Shown: positions 54,503 through 64,000, counted from the first letter of the stretch. The stretch is DNA of 64,000 nt from Ichthyophis bannanicus (GCA_033557465.1 CM066035.1:918602235-918666234); one strand, 5' to 3'. Made by a program: numbers and translations. Notes: a model not told the origin generated them from the letters alone.

Positions 54503-56412
54503 CTCCGTCAGCATAGCCTCTTCCCCTCCGCTGGTTTCTCTCAGCACAGGAGGCCGGCTGGTCCACTTTGCCCACAGGTGGTCAGCCATAACATCAGATA
54601 CCTGGGTGCTTCATATAGTTCAAAACGGCTATCTTCTACACTTTCACCAGGTACCTCCCTCCTACTTTCCAGGGGAGCCTCCAAGACTCCCTCTGCACAG
54701 GGACTTACTCCTTCAGGAGTTGGCAAGTCTTCTTCAGGAACAGGCCGTGGAACCGGTGCCCCACCACCTGAAAGGTCAAGGCTTTTATTCCAGGTACTTT
54801 CTGATACCAAAACGAACCGGAGGCCTCAGACCCATCCTGGACTTGCGAAACCTCAACAAGTTCCTGGCCAGGGAAAAGTTCAAGATGCTTACCCTTGGAA
54901 TCCTGCTGCCCTACCTCCAGCAGGGAGACTGGCTATGCTCTTTAGATCTAAAGGATGCCTATACTCACATCCTTATTCATCCAGACCACAGACAATATCT
55001 CAGATTTGTTGTGGGAGGAAATCATTACCAGTACAGGGTACTGCCCTTTGGCCTATCCTCCGCCCCTAGGGTGTTCACCAAATGCCTAGCAGTGGTGGCA
55101 GCCTATCTAAGACTTCAAGGCCTCTTTGTATTCCATACCTGGACGACTGGCTCATCAGGGCCCAGTCTGCCCAAGAGGCCACTCAGGCCACTCATCGCAC
55201 TGTCACTCTGCTCCAGCACTTGGGATTTGTCATAAACTTCGCAAAGTCCACTTTGCTCCCCTCTCAAAATCTCGAGTTCATTGGCGCAAGATTGCACACA
55301 CTTCAGGCGCGGGCCTTCCTGCCTCTGGACAGAGCACACAGGCTCATGGATCTGGCCAGCCGCTTTCGCAGCAATTCCCTGGTCTCTGCCAGGCAATTTC
55401 TGAGACTGCTCGGCCATATGGCTTCCACGGTCCATGTAATCCCCAACGCCCGCCTGAACATGCGACCTGCTCAATGGTGCCTTCGCACTCAATGGCATCA
55501 AGCCATGGGGAGCCTAGCGGACTCAGTCCAGGTATCCGACCTGCTGGTCTCTTCTCTGCGGTGGTGGCTTCATCTACCAAACCTGGTGCTGGGAGTGGAT
55601 TTTCAATCTCCTCCGCCTTCTCAGGTGCTGACGACCGATGCTTCTCTCCTTGGTTGGGGAGCACATTGCCAAGGGTCATGTACTCAGGGCCTCTGGACTC
55701 CTTGGGAGTCTGCTCAACAGATAAACTTCCTAGAGCTCAGAGCCATCCGCCTAGCTCTGAGGGCCTTCTCCCAACTCACTTCTCACCAGTCTGTACTGGT
55801 CCAGACGGACAATCAAGTTGCAATGTTCTACGTGAACAAACAGGGAGGTACAGGCTCCTTCCTTCTCTGTCAGGAAGCACGGAGACTGTGCTCTTGGGCC
55901 GTCCTTCACGGCATCCTGCTGAAAGCTGTCTATCTCCCAGGTCAAGAAAATTGCCTGGCAGACAAACTAAGCAGGATCCTCCAACCTCACGAGTGGAGAT
56001 TGGATCCGTTGGTGGTTCAGCGGATCTTTCTCAAGTGGGGCCTCCCCACTATGGATCTATTTGCCAGCCCCCTGAACTGGCAGCTTCCCAGATTCTGCTC
56101 TCGACAGCCGCATCCTCTCAGAGTAGCGGCGGATGCTTTTCTGATTCCATGGTCCACAGGCCTCTTGTATGCCTTTCTCCCATGCCACTGGTGTCTCGGA
56201 CGCTCTTCAAAGTTCTCAGAGACAAAGCCTCGATGATCCTAGTGGCTCCCCGGTGGCCGAGACAACCTTGGTTCCCGCTTCTAATGCAGCTGGCGGTGGA
56301 CACTCCTCTTCCTCTGGGGTTTCAACCAGATCTCCTGACACAGGATCAGGGATCTCTCCTACACCCCAACCTCCGGTCCCTTCATCTGATGGCCTGGCTG
56401 CTGAAAGGGTAG
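54432..56412 (+). pseudogene. DIRS A2 RT/RNase H, frameshifted
   Basis: First frame 54432-55235 carries FYSRYFLIPKRTGG and SLDLKDAYTHI. A single base is missing just before the YLDD codons (about 55131-55135), so the active site and RNase H continue in the next frame (to 56236; TTDASLLGWGAHC, LELRAI, QTDNQ, LADKLSR). The conserved tail ILVAPRWPRQPWF then sits in yet another frame ending at 56412, as in A1. The pol start overlaps the end of gag. Inactive as written. Confidence 0.88.
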
Positions 56413-57449
56413 TCCTTGCTCCCCTCTTGCTGCCTCGTGAGGTGGAAGAGGTCGTCTTGGCCTCCCGGAGGCCCTCCACCCGGAAGTCCTACGCTCTTAA
56501 GTGGCGTAGGTTCTCCGTGTGGTGTGCTCAGCAGTCTGAGAATCCCTTCTCCTGCTTAGTGGCAGTGGTCTTGCAATATTTGCTTTACCTCTCCAATTTG
56601 GGCCTTAAGTACAACTCTGTCAGAGTCCATCTCAGTGCTCTCTCTGCACATCATGCACCGGTGGATGGCAGGCCTCTGTCCAACCACCCTTTGGTGGCTC
56701 GTTTTCTCCGAGGCCTCCTTCTCCTTAAGCCTCCTTTGCGCCCACCAGCCCCTGAATGGGATCTGAATGTGGTCTTGCAGCGGATTACCTGTCCGCCCTT
56801 TGAACCTATGGCTACCTGCCCTCTTCGTTTTCTTTCCTGGAAAACCTTGTTCTTGGTAGCCCTTACCTCTGCTAGGTGTGTCAGTGAACTGCAGGCCCTA
56901 GTGTCTGATCCTCCTTACACTAGGTTCTACAGGAATAGGGTAGTTTTACGGACTCACGCTAAGTTTCTTCCTAAAGTAGTTTCTCCTTTTCATCTCAACC
57001 AGGAGGTAGTTCTTCCAACCTTCTTTCCCAGGCCGCACTCCAGCCGGGCTGAGATGGTCCTGCATACCCTGGACTGTAGAAGGGCCTTGTCCTTCTACCT
57101 TGACCGTACGCGGGAGCATAGGAGGGCTGTTCAGCTCTTCCTCTCTTTTGACCCCAATAAGTTGGGGCTACCTGTCTCCAAGCGTACTTTGTCCATATGG
57201 GTTGCTGACTGTATCGCTTGGGCTTATGGAGCAGCCGGCCTCTCGTTGGAGGGTCGTGTCACGGCTCATCGTGTTAGGGCGAAGGCTGCGTCAGTGGCTC
57301 ATCTCCGCTCTGTTCCGTTGGCAGACATCTGCCGGGCCGCTACTTGGTCTTCAAGCCAGACTTTTGCGGCCCATTACTGCCTGGAGAGGGAGTCCCGCAG
57401 GGACAGTGCTTTCGGTCAGGCAGTCCTCCATAATCACTTTGAGGTTTAG
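56169..57449 (+). CDS. DIRS A2 tyrosine recombinase, intact frame
   Basis: 426 codons without interruption. N-terminal linker, then KSYALKWRRFSVWC (core-binding region), and the catalytic domain: Arg in TSARCVSEL, HxxR box AHRVR, and C-terminal ATWSSSQTFAAHYC with the candidate Tyr. The enzyme would integrate circular DIRS DNA. Its 5' part overlaps pol in a different frame. Compared with A1 it lacks the TGA, and it reads AHRVR where A1 reads AHCVR. It is the best-preserved enzyme gene of the DIRS copies here. Confidence 0.9.
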   Translation: MPFSHATGVSDALQSSQRQSLDDPSGSPVAETTLVPASNAAGGGHSSSSGVSTRSPDTGSGISPTPQPPVPSSDGLAAERVVLAPLLLPREVEEVVLASRRPSTRKSYALKWRRFSVWCAQQSENPFSCLVAVVLQYLLYLSNLGLKYNSVRVHLSALSAHHAPVDGRPLSNHPLVARFLRGLLLLKPPLRPPAPEWDLNVVLQRITCPPFEPMATCPLRFLSWKTLFLVALTSARCVSELQALVSDPPYTRFYRNRVVLRTHAKFLPKVVSPFHLNQEVVLPTFFPRPHSSRAEMVLHTLDCRRALSFYLDRTREHRRAVQLFLSFDPNKLGLPVSKRTLSIWVADCIAWAYGAAGLSLEGRVTAHRVRAKAASVAHLRSVPLADICRAATWSSSQTFAAHYCLERESRRDSAFGQAVLHNHFEV

Positions 57450-57589
57450 GCAACTCCTACCCTCCAGCCTTGGTGTTGGGTTACCGGTCGGGGGCGTTTT
57501 CAGAGAAGATTCCTTCCTTCTGTGCTGCTGAGCTAGAGGGAGCTCATTTTTGTGCTTGAGGTCTCCGGTAGCCTTAAGCTAGGGAGTCT

Positions 57590-57686
57590 CATATGTGAGG
57601 ACTGACTTCCTGCTTGGTCCTGGAGAAAGAGTAGTTACTCACCTGTAACAGGTGTTCTCCAGGAGCAGCAGGAATCAGTCCTCACA
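57590..57686 (+). repeat. DIRS A2 internal complementary region
   Basis: 57590-57625 complements the left end. AAA at 57626-57628. 57629-57686 complements the right end (GAGTAGTTACTCACCTGTAA onward). The A2-specific base in the right end (ACTACTC rather than ACTACGC) is matched in its ICR, so ICR and end evolved together. Confidence 0.9.
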
Positions 57687-57753
57687 ACCCTCCCTCCTCC
57701 CCTTGGAGTTGCAGTCCTATCATTTCATTTTTGCTATTTTTTTTGCTGTCTTT

Positions 57754-57952
57754 TAGCTATGTCATCAGACTGAGCAAGATGGCACCCTTGGGCGGGAAGG
57801 GGACCGCGCATGCGTGCTGCAATTCCCAAAGGCTTTCTTTGAAAGCTGGGGAAATTGCTCCGCGAAGGCTCCGTCGGCACCGACGTCACCCATATGTGAG
57901 GACTGATTCCTGCTGCTCCTGGAGAACACCTGTTACAGGTGAGTAACTACTC
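57754..57952 (-). repeat. DIRS A2 right inverted terminal repeat
   Basis: Complement of the left repeat through about 57900, then the right-end-specific segment ending GTAACTACTC. Confidence 0.92.
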
Positions 57953-57955
57953 TTT

Positions 57956-58850
57956 GTTGTGCTGTAGTGTCTGGCCTTGGTTCTTTAGGATTTGATGGAT
58001 TCTCCCTCTGAGCCATTGTGAAGGACTATGTTGAAGGATTTGTCCCTCAAAGCTGTATTTTTTGTGGCAATTTGCTCAGCTTGGCTCATCTCAGAGCTGC
58101 AGGTTCTGTCATGTAGGGACCTCTGTTTGACCTTCTCGGCAGAAGCCAGAATGATCTGCCTTATTCTGTCCTTCTTACCCAAGGTGGTATTAGCCTTTCA
58201 TGTCAACCAGGTGGTGTCTCTCCCAGCCTTTTCATCAGATCAGTGTTGGAGTAAGGATAAGGACCTCCACTTGATGGATGTTCGCAGGGTATTTCTTGGT
58301 TAATTGAAAGTTACTAACCCCTTCTGTAAATCGTACAGGCTGTTTATATTGTTTGCTGGCTCATGTAAAGATGAGGTGGTCTCCAAAGCCACCCTAGGAT
58401 GCTGGATTAAGGAGGTGGTGGTCTCCACCAACCTTCTCAGGGAGTTGCTATGTCAGGGTGCTTGTGTACTCATTCCATCCAAGTGCAGACATCCTTGAGG
58501 GCGGAGGTGAGCTCTGTGTCCCCAGTAGGTATCTGTCAGGCAGCAACATGTTCCTTCCTTTTAACTATTGTCAAGCAAAACTACTAGGATTTGTAGGTCA
58601 AGGTGGATGTGGCCTTTGGGGCAAAGATTCTCAAGGAACCCATGTCTTCTTCCCACTCAGTTGAATCATATCTTTAGTACTTCCAACTTGTCTGGCTTGG
58701 TCTAGCAGGATGATCTGAAAGGTGAAATTTTACTTACCCAATAAGTTCCTTTCCTGTAGTCCAACTAGACCAGTCCAGGACCCATCCTGGGATGTTTACT
58801 GCTGTCTCTACTCTTTTGTGTTCTCAGAACCAAAGTCTCAGATTTGATGT
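57956..58850 (+). mobile_element. DIRS retrotransposon B, right part
   Basis: Degraded recombinase: LKDLSLKAVFFVAICSAWLI followed by SELQVLSCRDL (the SARxVSEL box with Arg replaced), and FLPKVVLAFHVNQVVSLPAF, aligning in order with A1 and A2. An ICR-like block follows. 58686-58717 complements the B left end, then AAA (58718-58720), then GGTGAAATTTTACTTACCCA, a candidate right-end complement. No right terminal repeat is found downstream; the element is cut off near 58850. Confidence 0.65.
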
Positions 58851-59211
58851 ATATAGTTACTATTGATCATTTATTACTACTGATCATTTGTATAGCACTA
58901 CAAGGTGTACAAACACATGTAAAAGATGGTCCCTGCTCATCGGAGCTTACAATCTAGTCAAGACAGACAACACAACAGCTGAGGACAAGGATATGTCTAG
59001 AGGAATGGTAAGGACACACATAAACACATAGGAGACTAAGTGGCTCAGGATCCAAAAGCAGCCTCGAAGAGGTGAGTTTTCAGCCTGGATTTGAAAAGGG
59101 CCAGAGATGAAGCCCGACATACCAAATCAGGTAGTTTGTTCCAGGCATTTGAAGAAGCAAGGTGGAAGGATCGAAGTCCGGAATTCGTAGTAGAAGAGAA
59201 GGGCACGGATA

Positions 59212-59991
59212 GAGTAGTTACTCACCTGTAACAGGTGTTCTCTGGAGCAGCAGGAATCAGTCCTCACATATGGGTGTCATCGACGCCGATGAAGCCCTAG
59301 TGGAGCATTTCCCCAGCTTTCCATGAAAGCCTTTGGGCATGCAGGCACACATGCGCAGTTCCCTTCCCGCCTAAAGGTGCCATCTTACCTCAGTCTCTCT
59401 TTTTCCGAGAAGCCCACCGGACGTGTGTCCTGTCATCCCGGATAAAAGTTTGATTTTTTTGGCGATTCTCGCTATTTTTTTCTTCCCGGTTCGACGCCGG
59501 TTCCCCTCCCACCGGGTTCGGTACACCGGTATCGAGCCTGTTTCTACTTTTTCGGTTTTTGCCCTTCGTGGCTGGCGTTCGCGCCCTTTTTTGCTTTTTC
59601 CCTGGAAGGCCGGTCCTTTGACCTCGCGGGGACTCTTTTTTCCCCGATGGCCTCCAGTGGTTTTAAAAAGTGTGATCGGTGTAAGAAATTGATGTCTCCC
59701 ACCGACACACACGACTGCTGCCTTCGATGCCTCGGTCCTGATCACGACTCTAAGACGTGTGGACCATGTGGGAAGATGTCTTCCAAGGCACTGCGAAGTC
59801 GCCAGCAGCAGAAAGAAAGGCTTTTTTCTGACTCAGCCTCTGGCCGGGCCCGGACGTCGTCTGAGGCCCTCGACATCTCGGGATTCGGATCCCGAGCACC
59901 GTCGGGGCTCCTCGGACAGGGCTAGGGCTAGGGCTTCATCGGCGTCGATGACACCCATATGTGAGGACTGACTTCCTGCTTGGTTCTGGAG
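59212..59991. mobile_element. Miniature DIRS derivative A3
   Basis: 780 bp. The left side (GAGTAGTTACTCACCTGTAA onward) is the complement of an A-type right end. The right side (ending CTTGGTTCTGGAG) is the complement of an A-type left end. Between them lie an inverted repeat, a 5' leader and a gag start (59647). It lacks RT, recombinase and an ICR. The termini are swapped relative to the gag direction. It could move only with proteins supplied by another DIRS. Confidence 0.8.
59647..59925 (+). pseudogene. DIRS A3 gag fragment
   Basis: The first about 78 residues match A1/A2 Gag, including the C9, C12, H22, C25, C28, H33, C38, C41 cluster (KKCDRCKKLM, CLRCLGPDH). They then run out of frame into a short end sequence with a GGGCTAGGGCTAGGGCT repeat joining the right terminus. 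It is an internal-deletion product. Confidence 0.85.
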
Positions 59992-60884
59992 AAAGAAGGG
60001 ATCTGCCAGAAGAGCGGCGTTCACGAGGAAGAGTGTAGAGAGAGATAAGAGAGGAAAGGTAGTGAGGAGCAGTAGAATGAGTGCATTTATAAGTCAGTAA
60101 AAGTTTGAACTGGATACGGAAATGGATAGGGAGCCAATGAAGCGACTTGAGAAGAGGGGGTTATATGAGCATATCAAGGCTGGCAGAAGATACGTCGTGC
60201 AGCTGAGCTTTGAACAGATTGAAGGGGAGAGAGATGATTCAGTGGGAGACCAGCAAGGAGAAGGTTGCAATAGTCTAGATGGGAGGTGATTAAAGAGTGG
60301 ATAAGTGTCTTAGTAGTGTGCTCAGAAAGGAAAGGGGCGAATTTTACTGATGTTATAGAGAAAGAAACAACAGGCCCAATTTTCATTTCGGAAGGCTATG
60401 CGCCGCATTGGCGTATAGCCTGCCCACTGACCCCCTTAACCTGGATTTTCATTTCCTCAGTGACGGAAATGAAAATCTGGGTCACGCTGCACAGGCCGGC
60501 AGCCACCGAGGCTAAGCGGGTAGCAGTGATTTTTAATATTGCCCATGTAACCCCAGCGCTTTAAAGATACAGTAGGTGAGGGTTTTCCTTGCCTATCTTT
60601 TTTTTTTATGCAATTTTCTAAATTATACAAGAAGAAAACTTGTACAGAAAGGGCACAATTAACAAAATTAACAGGAAATCATCCCTCATTACCAAACCAA
60701 ACAATCAAAGGCCCACAAGTCCACAATAATGTGGCAAGACAGGTCACAATATAAAGGATAACTGTTAAACAAAGCAAATACAAGAAAGAACAGACGAAAG
60801 AGAGGAGTTCAAAAACAATTCCGCTAATCGCCAACCTAACTAGAGGCGCTACCCTGAGGGAGAGAAGGATAAAGGGCCTGTAAA

Positions 60885-62190
60885 CAAGATTTTATTTTAT
60901 TTATTTTATTTATTTACTTCTCTTATATACCGCGCTATTAAAATCAGTGCGGTTTACAATTGAACAAAAAACATACTGCAATGTCACATGACAATTGAGT
61001 TTTTACATTGAACATGGACAAGATAACCTGGAGGTAACAGGGGTAACTAATTACAGAGTAATTATTCATGGAGTATGGTGAGAAATTATACATATAGTAT
61101 GGTGAGAAATTATACATATAGTATAGCTTGGTTTCAACATATTTATAAGAGGTTTAATCAATAAGATGTGTGATCAGTACCAATAATAAATAAGAGAGGG
61201 GATATGGTGGTAGAGCTAGTCATTTTCTTTATGGTGTTGGATTTTGGGTGGGGTGGAGTAGGATGTGAGGATGGGTGGTTGTTTCTGGGATTGGATTCTG
61301 GGTAATGGATGAAGAAAAGGTGTTGTTTGAGGGCTTTTCTAAATGACAATAGGTCTGGGGTGGAACGGAGTTCAGTGGGGAGGGCATTCCAGGTCATGGG
61401 TGCAAATAGGGAGAAGGCTCTATTGGCAGTAGCCTTTTTGCACTTAGTTAGAATGTTGGGGATCTCTAGAGTGTTTGCTTGATTAGATCTCCTGATCCTG
61501 TTGAACGGCCGTCTTTGAATGAGTTTGCTGATGGGTGAGGTGATCTGGTTCCTTAGGGCTTTGAATGTTAGTACTAGGGACTTATACTGGATTCTAGCCT
61601 GAAGTGGAAGCCAGTGGAGATCCATCATGACTGGGGTTATATGTTTAGCTCTTGATGTACCTGCAAGTACCCTTGCTGCCACTAGGTTGTAGTCTGTTGC
61701 TCTTTAAACGGTTAACACTAGGTAAAATGAAACTCACGCCGTTTAATGACTCACTCTGCAATTTGAAAGCTTAACAATTTCACACTGGCATTTGGTCTCA
61801 GAAAAACTAGCGGCACGTAAACCAGGAGCTGATAGCTCTTTGATGGTGCCAGTTTCACATCAATGACCCTGTGCCATTCATGATCTTTTTTTCTTTGATA
61901 TCAAAGAGCTATCAGCTCCTGGTTTACGTGCCGCTAGTTTTTCTGAGACCAAATGCCAGTGTGAAATTGTTAAGCTTTCAAGTTGCAGAGTGAGTCATTA
62001 AACGGCGTGAGTACCCTTGCTGCAGCATTCATTGCAAGGCGAAGAGGTCCTAGTGTTGACTGAGGGAGGCCATGAAGGATAATATTTGCAAAGTCTAGAT
62101 GTGGGAGCACCAAGGCTTGGAAGATAGTTCGGTAGTCATTAAAGTCCAATAGGGGGCGCAGGTGACGTAGTATCCGGACCTTATGGTAAA
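60885..62190 (-). pseudogene. L2 LINE 3' fragment
   Basis: Minus strand: YYVTCAPYWTLMTTELSSKP and a nearby ANIILHGLPQSTLG segment (62030-62190), then MAARVLAGTSRAKHITPVMM and DLHWLPLQARIQYKSLVLTF (61560-61682), AFSLFAPMTWNALPTELRS, SFRKALKQHLF (about 61310). The 3' UTR has CCGCACTGATTTTAATAGCG and a TAAA-rich tail at 60885-60920. Typical L2 C-terminal order. Split by palindrome P2 at 61680-62009. Confidence 0.85.
61666..62023. mobile_element. 330-bp palindromic insertion P2 in L2
   Basis: AGTACCCTTGCTGC at 61666-61679 recurs at 62010-62023. Between them, arms 61734-61843 and 61899-62009 (about 110 bp) are near-perfect reverse complements around a 55-base loop. A 54-base tail (61680-61733) is present only on the left. 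No coding content. The 14-bp duplication, hairpin body and one-sided outer tail recall P1, although the sequences are unrelated. Confidence 0.8.
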
Positions 62191-63479
62191 TTGCTTAGAA
62201 GTAATAAAGGAGGCCAGTTGGGAGGGTTCAAAGAATATATATCTATGCCCAGCAAACTTCACCAGACATTTACAAGGAAAACGTAAGAAAAATAAACCGC
62301 CCAACTGAAGAACCCCTGGACGATACAAAAGAAACTGCTTCCTTCTATTTTGGGTTGCTCTAGAGACATCCGGAAAAACTCTGTGGGAGTCCAAGAACAC
62401 TTTACATGGAGACCTAAAAACAGTCTCAGAAGCCAGTCTCTGTCCTCCTCAAGGGCAAAGATAACCAGCAGTGTAGCAGTCATCCCTACATCGGACGGGG
62501 ACCGCTCCAAGAAAGTAGATAAATCCCAACTGTCTGAAGATAACAAAAGGTTTTCCTCTTTGCCTGCCACTTCAGCCTTTGCAGTCGGCAAATAGAAGGC
62601 TTTAGATATAGGTGGTACAGAATCAGCCGAAACCTTCAGGGAAGTCACCAGAAACTTCTTAAATAATTCCAAGGCTGACACTGAAGGAACCTTGGGAAAA
62701 TTCAATATTTACAAATTGTGGCTCTGAGCTGCATTTTCCAAAACTTTCATCCTCCTATGAATAATCAAAGATTCTTTAACAAAGGTTTGGGAGAACTCTT
62801 GTACCTGCCCGAGGCACCCCTCAATAGCGGCCACTTTGGCATTAAGCTCAGTTTGACCCAATTCATACAACTTTAATTGTTGCCCAAACACTTGAAATTG
62901 CTGCAAAATAGATGAGAGCTGAGATGAAGTAATGAGGTACATGGACGAGAAGGCTTCCCATAAAGTATCAAAAGTAGCAATATCATGTTTCACCAGATTG
63001 AGTCCTTGTCCACTCCCTCTAACCTGTAAAGGTCTGTCCAACGTCGTCAAGGGCAAATCCAACAAGGAGTGCAGAGACCGAGACAACCCTTCCGCCGCCG
63101 CCCCCTCCACACCGGGAACTACAGCTGGAGACACCAGCCCTCGAGGACCTCCTTCGGGGCTGGGAAACTGCCGCTGAGTCACCAAATGTGGGCTGTCCGC
63201 ATCTCCCCCGCCCGCACTCGGGACCTCAGGCAGGTTCACCATTTCCGACTGTCTCGGCGGTATGTGGAGCTCCGGGCTGAGAGAAACCTCCAACCTCTCG
63301 GCGCTAAGGGACAGTCCATCTGCCCCTGCAGTGCTCAACGGGTGCACCGGAGCCAACTCACTCCTCCCGACGGACCCAATGAAAAGATCCATGGGCCCGC
63401 AAACCACCGACTTCTCTGTGCCCGAGCACTCCCCCGTCAAGAGCTTTGCTTTCCGTTTCCTGCCTGTATGCAGCATCAA
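62190..63479 (-). pseudogene. L1-type ORF1, broken
   Basis: The N-terminal part (62709-63479) is Pro/Ser/Gly-rich, then heptad-like (SSILQQFQVFGQQLKLYELG, AKVAAIEGCLGQVQEF). A stop after ENAAQSHNL separates it from LNFPKVPSVSALELFKKFL (62259-62705), and a frameshift near 62400 from FLDSHRVFPDVSRATQNRRK (to about 62190). The middle and C-terminal segments resemble the RRM and C-terminal domains of vertebrate L1 ORF1p. The frame is interrupted by the L2 insertion near its end. Confidence 0.7.
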
Positions 63480-63878
63480 GCAGGCCCTTTGGAAAAGAAA
63501 AAAAGGTAAATGAAAAAGAAGACAGGGTGATTCTCCGGAGCGCTATCGACTGGTGTCTGTTACCGGCGCCATCTTGCCAGCCTTATGAGTCAAAATGTGT
63601 TTCCATTCTTCCTCGCCTATCTTTAAGGCGCAGGGCGCTAAGCAGGCAGCATCAGAAATCGCTGCTACCTGCTTAGTGCCATTCCCAGCCTCTGCTTTAC
63701 CCCAGAATTCCCCAAACATGCCATGATTCTAAGAGGATAGCATCTGGGCACATTAGGGACTTAACCAGGATTTTTCAAAGGCACTACCTGTGTAGGTGCC
63801 TTTAGAAAATCCTGGCTAAGGCATTTACATGGGTAACATGGGCTGTTAACTGTGTAACTGCCTTCAAAAATTGGGCCC

Positions 63879-64000
63879 AACAAGTTTTAGCTATCAGTTG
63901 GATGTGTGTGAAGAAGGAGAGGGAGGAGTTAAAGATGATCCCAAGGTTGTGAGCTGTACGTTATCCACAGAGATTGAGAAAGGAGGAAGGGGGAGGTAGG
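63879..64000 (-). pseudogene. L2-like LINE, continuation at window edge
   Basis: Resumes the LINE interrupted at 60372. The sequence runs off the window. Only a short, low-motif stretch is visible. Confidence 0.45.

Larger units (their letters stand above)
52205..57955 (+). mobile_element. DIRS retrotransposon A2
   Basis: The element proper is 52208-57952 (5745 bp), with GTT at its left (52205-52207) and TTT at its right (57953-57955). It is a close relative of A1 in the same orientation: inverted repeats (52208 to about 52365; about 57754-57952), gag, pol, recombinase and ICR. It is inserted in the recombinase region of DIRS B. Defects: one stop in gag and a 1-nt deletion at the RT active site. 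The recombinase frame is intact. Confidence 0.93.
58860..60372 (-). pseudogene. L2-like LINE 3' part, split by DIRS A3
   Basis: Minus-strand motifs in order: KTLIHSLITSHLDYCNLLLA and SVQSSAARRI (60190-60330), LKSHLWLP-type SLHWLPIHFRIQFKLL (about 60090-60140), then beyond A3 SFHLASSNAWNKLPDLV and LFKSRLKTHLFEAAF (59060-59190). The 3' UTR runs to about 58862. This is the C-terminal region of a jockey-superfamily LINE of L2/Rex type. Its upstream part resumes at 63879. Interrupted by A3 (59212-59991) and by the nested block 60373-63878. Confidence 0.75.
60587..63624 (-). mobile_element. ORF2-less L1 derivative
   Basis: Flanked by CCTTGCCTATCTTT (60587-60600) and CCTCGCCTATCTTT (63611-63624), a 14-bp duplication with one difference. 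Its poly(A) tail is the T-run at 60598-60607. It contains a 5' UTR, an ORF1 (63479 to about 62190) and about 280 bp of 3' sequence directly before the tail. There is no RT or endonuclease. An L2 fragment (about 60885-62190) is inserted in it. This organisation resembles 'half-L1' elements. Confidence 0.7.
60373..63878. mobile_element. DNA transposon with GGGCCCAATTTT ends, carrying nested LINEs
   Basis: GGCCCAATTTTCATTT at 60373 and AAAAATTGGGCCC ending 63878 are inverted terminal repeats. The flanking AACA is shared by both sides, and joining them restores the L2-like host. The element's own sequence (60373-60600 and 63611-63878) is non-coding. An L1 derivative occupies the middle. Confidence 0.65.

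Noticed and set aside
59925..59945. Telomere-like GGGCTA repeat
   Set aside because: Only three units, located at the deletion junction of mini-DIRS A3. It differs from the vertebrate TTAGGG repeat and is too short.

Overview
This window looks like transposon-dense DNA from a large tetrapod genome, most likely an amphibian (caecilian or salamander), though that assignment is an inference. The evidence is the mixture of repeats: CR1, L2 and L1 LINEs, a Penelope-like element, hAT DNA transposons, tRNA-derived SINEs, and four lineages of DIRS tyrosine-recombinase retrotransposons. I found no convincing host protein-coding exon and no functional RNA gene. Almost every long open frame belongs to a mobile element.

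Layout. 1-3200 holds a SINE, a decayed L2-like LINE and a CR1-family 3' end. 3222-15118 is one minus-strand CR1 LINE split by an 8.65-kb insertion (5649-14301). That insertion is a giant inverted repeat carrying a nearly complete 5.7-kb DIRS element (A1, 7631-13362). 15.1-22 kb is repeat relics, a chain of hairpins and pyrimidine-rich low-complexity DNA. 22071-31478 is a hAT-type element with a perfect 8-bp target duplication; a 6.2-kb L1 (22453-28694) sits inside it, next to a G-rich minisatellite. 31.5-32.4 kb is the 3' coding end of a Penelope-like element (RT tail plus GIY-YIG nuclease). 35.7-37.5 kb is a 56-bp G-rich minisatellite with a higher-order flank. 40033-46370 is a heavily decayed DIRS element (C), recognised from its termini, internal complementary region and recombinase remnants. 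46.4-51.1 kb is old L1, CR1, SINE and MITE debris. 51191-58850 is another decayed DIRS element (B) into which a younger DIRS element (A2, 52208-57952) has inserted. 58.9-64 kb is an L2-like LINE holding a miniature DIRS derivative (A3) and a deep nest: palindrome within L2 within an ORF2-less L1 within a DNA transposon within the L2-like host.

How the genes work together. The coherent system here is DIRS: a cysteine/histidine-rich Gag, a reverse transcriptase/RNase H, and a tyrosine recombinase, flanked by inverted terminal repeats. An internal complementary region (ICR) is built from the complements of the two extreme ends. In elements A1, A2 and C, and probably B, the two halves of the ICR are joined by AAA. 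This equals the TTT expected at the junction of a circular intermediate, and the flanking target trinucleotides (TTT or GTT on the left, TTT on the right) fit recombination at a 3-bp core. A2 retains an intact recombinase frame. No copy seen here has every frame intact.
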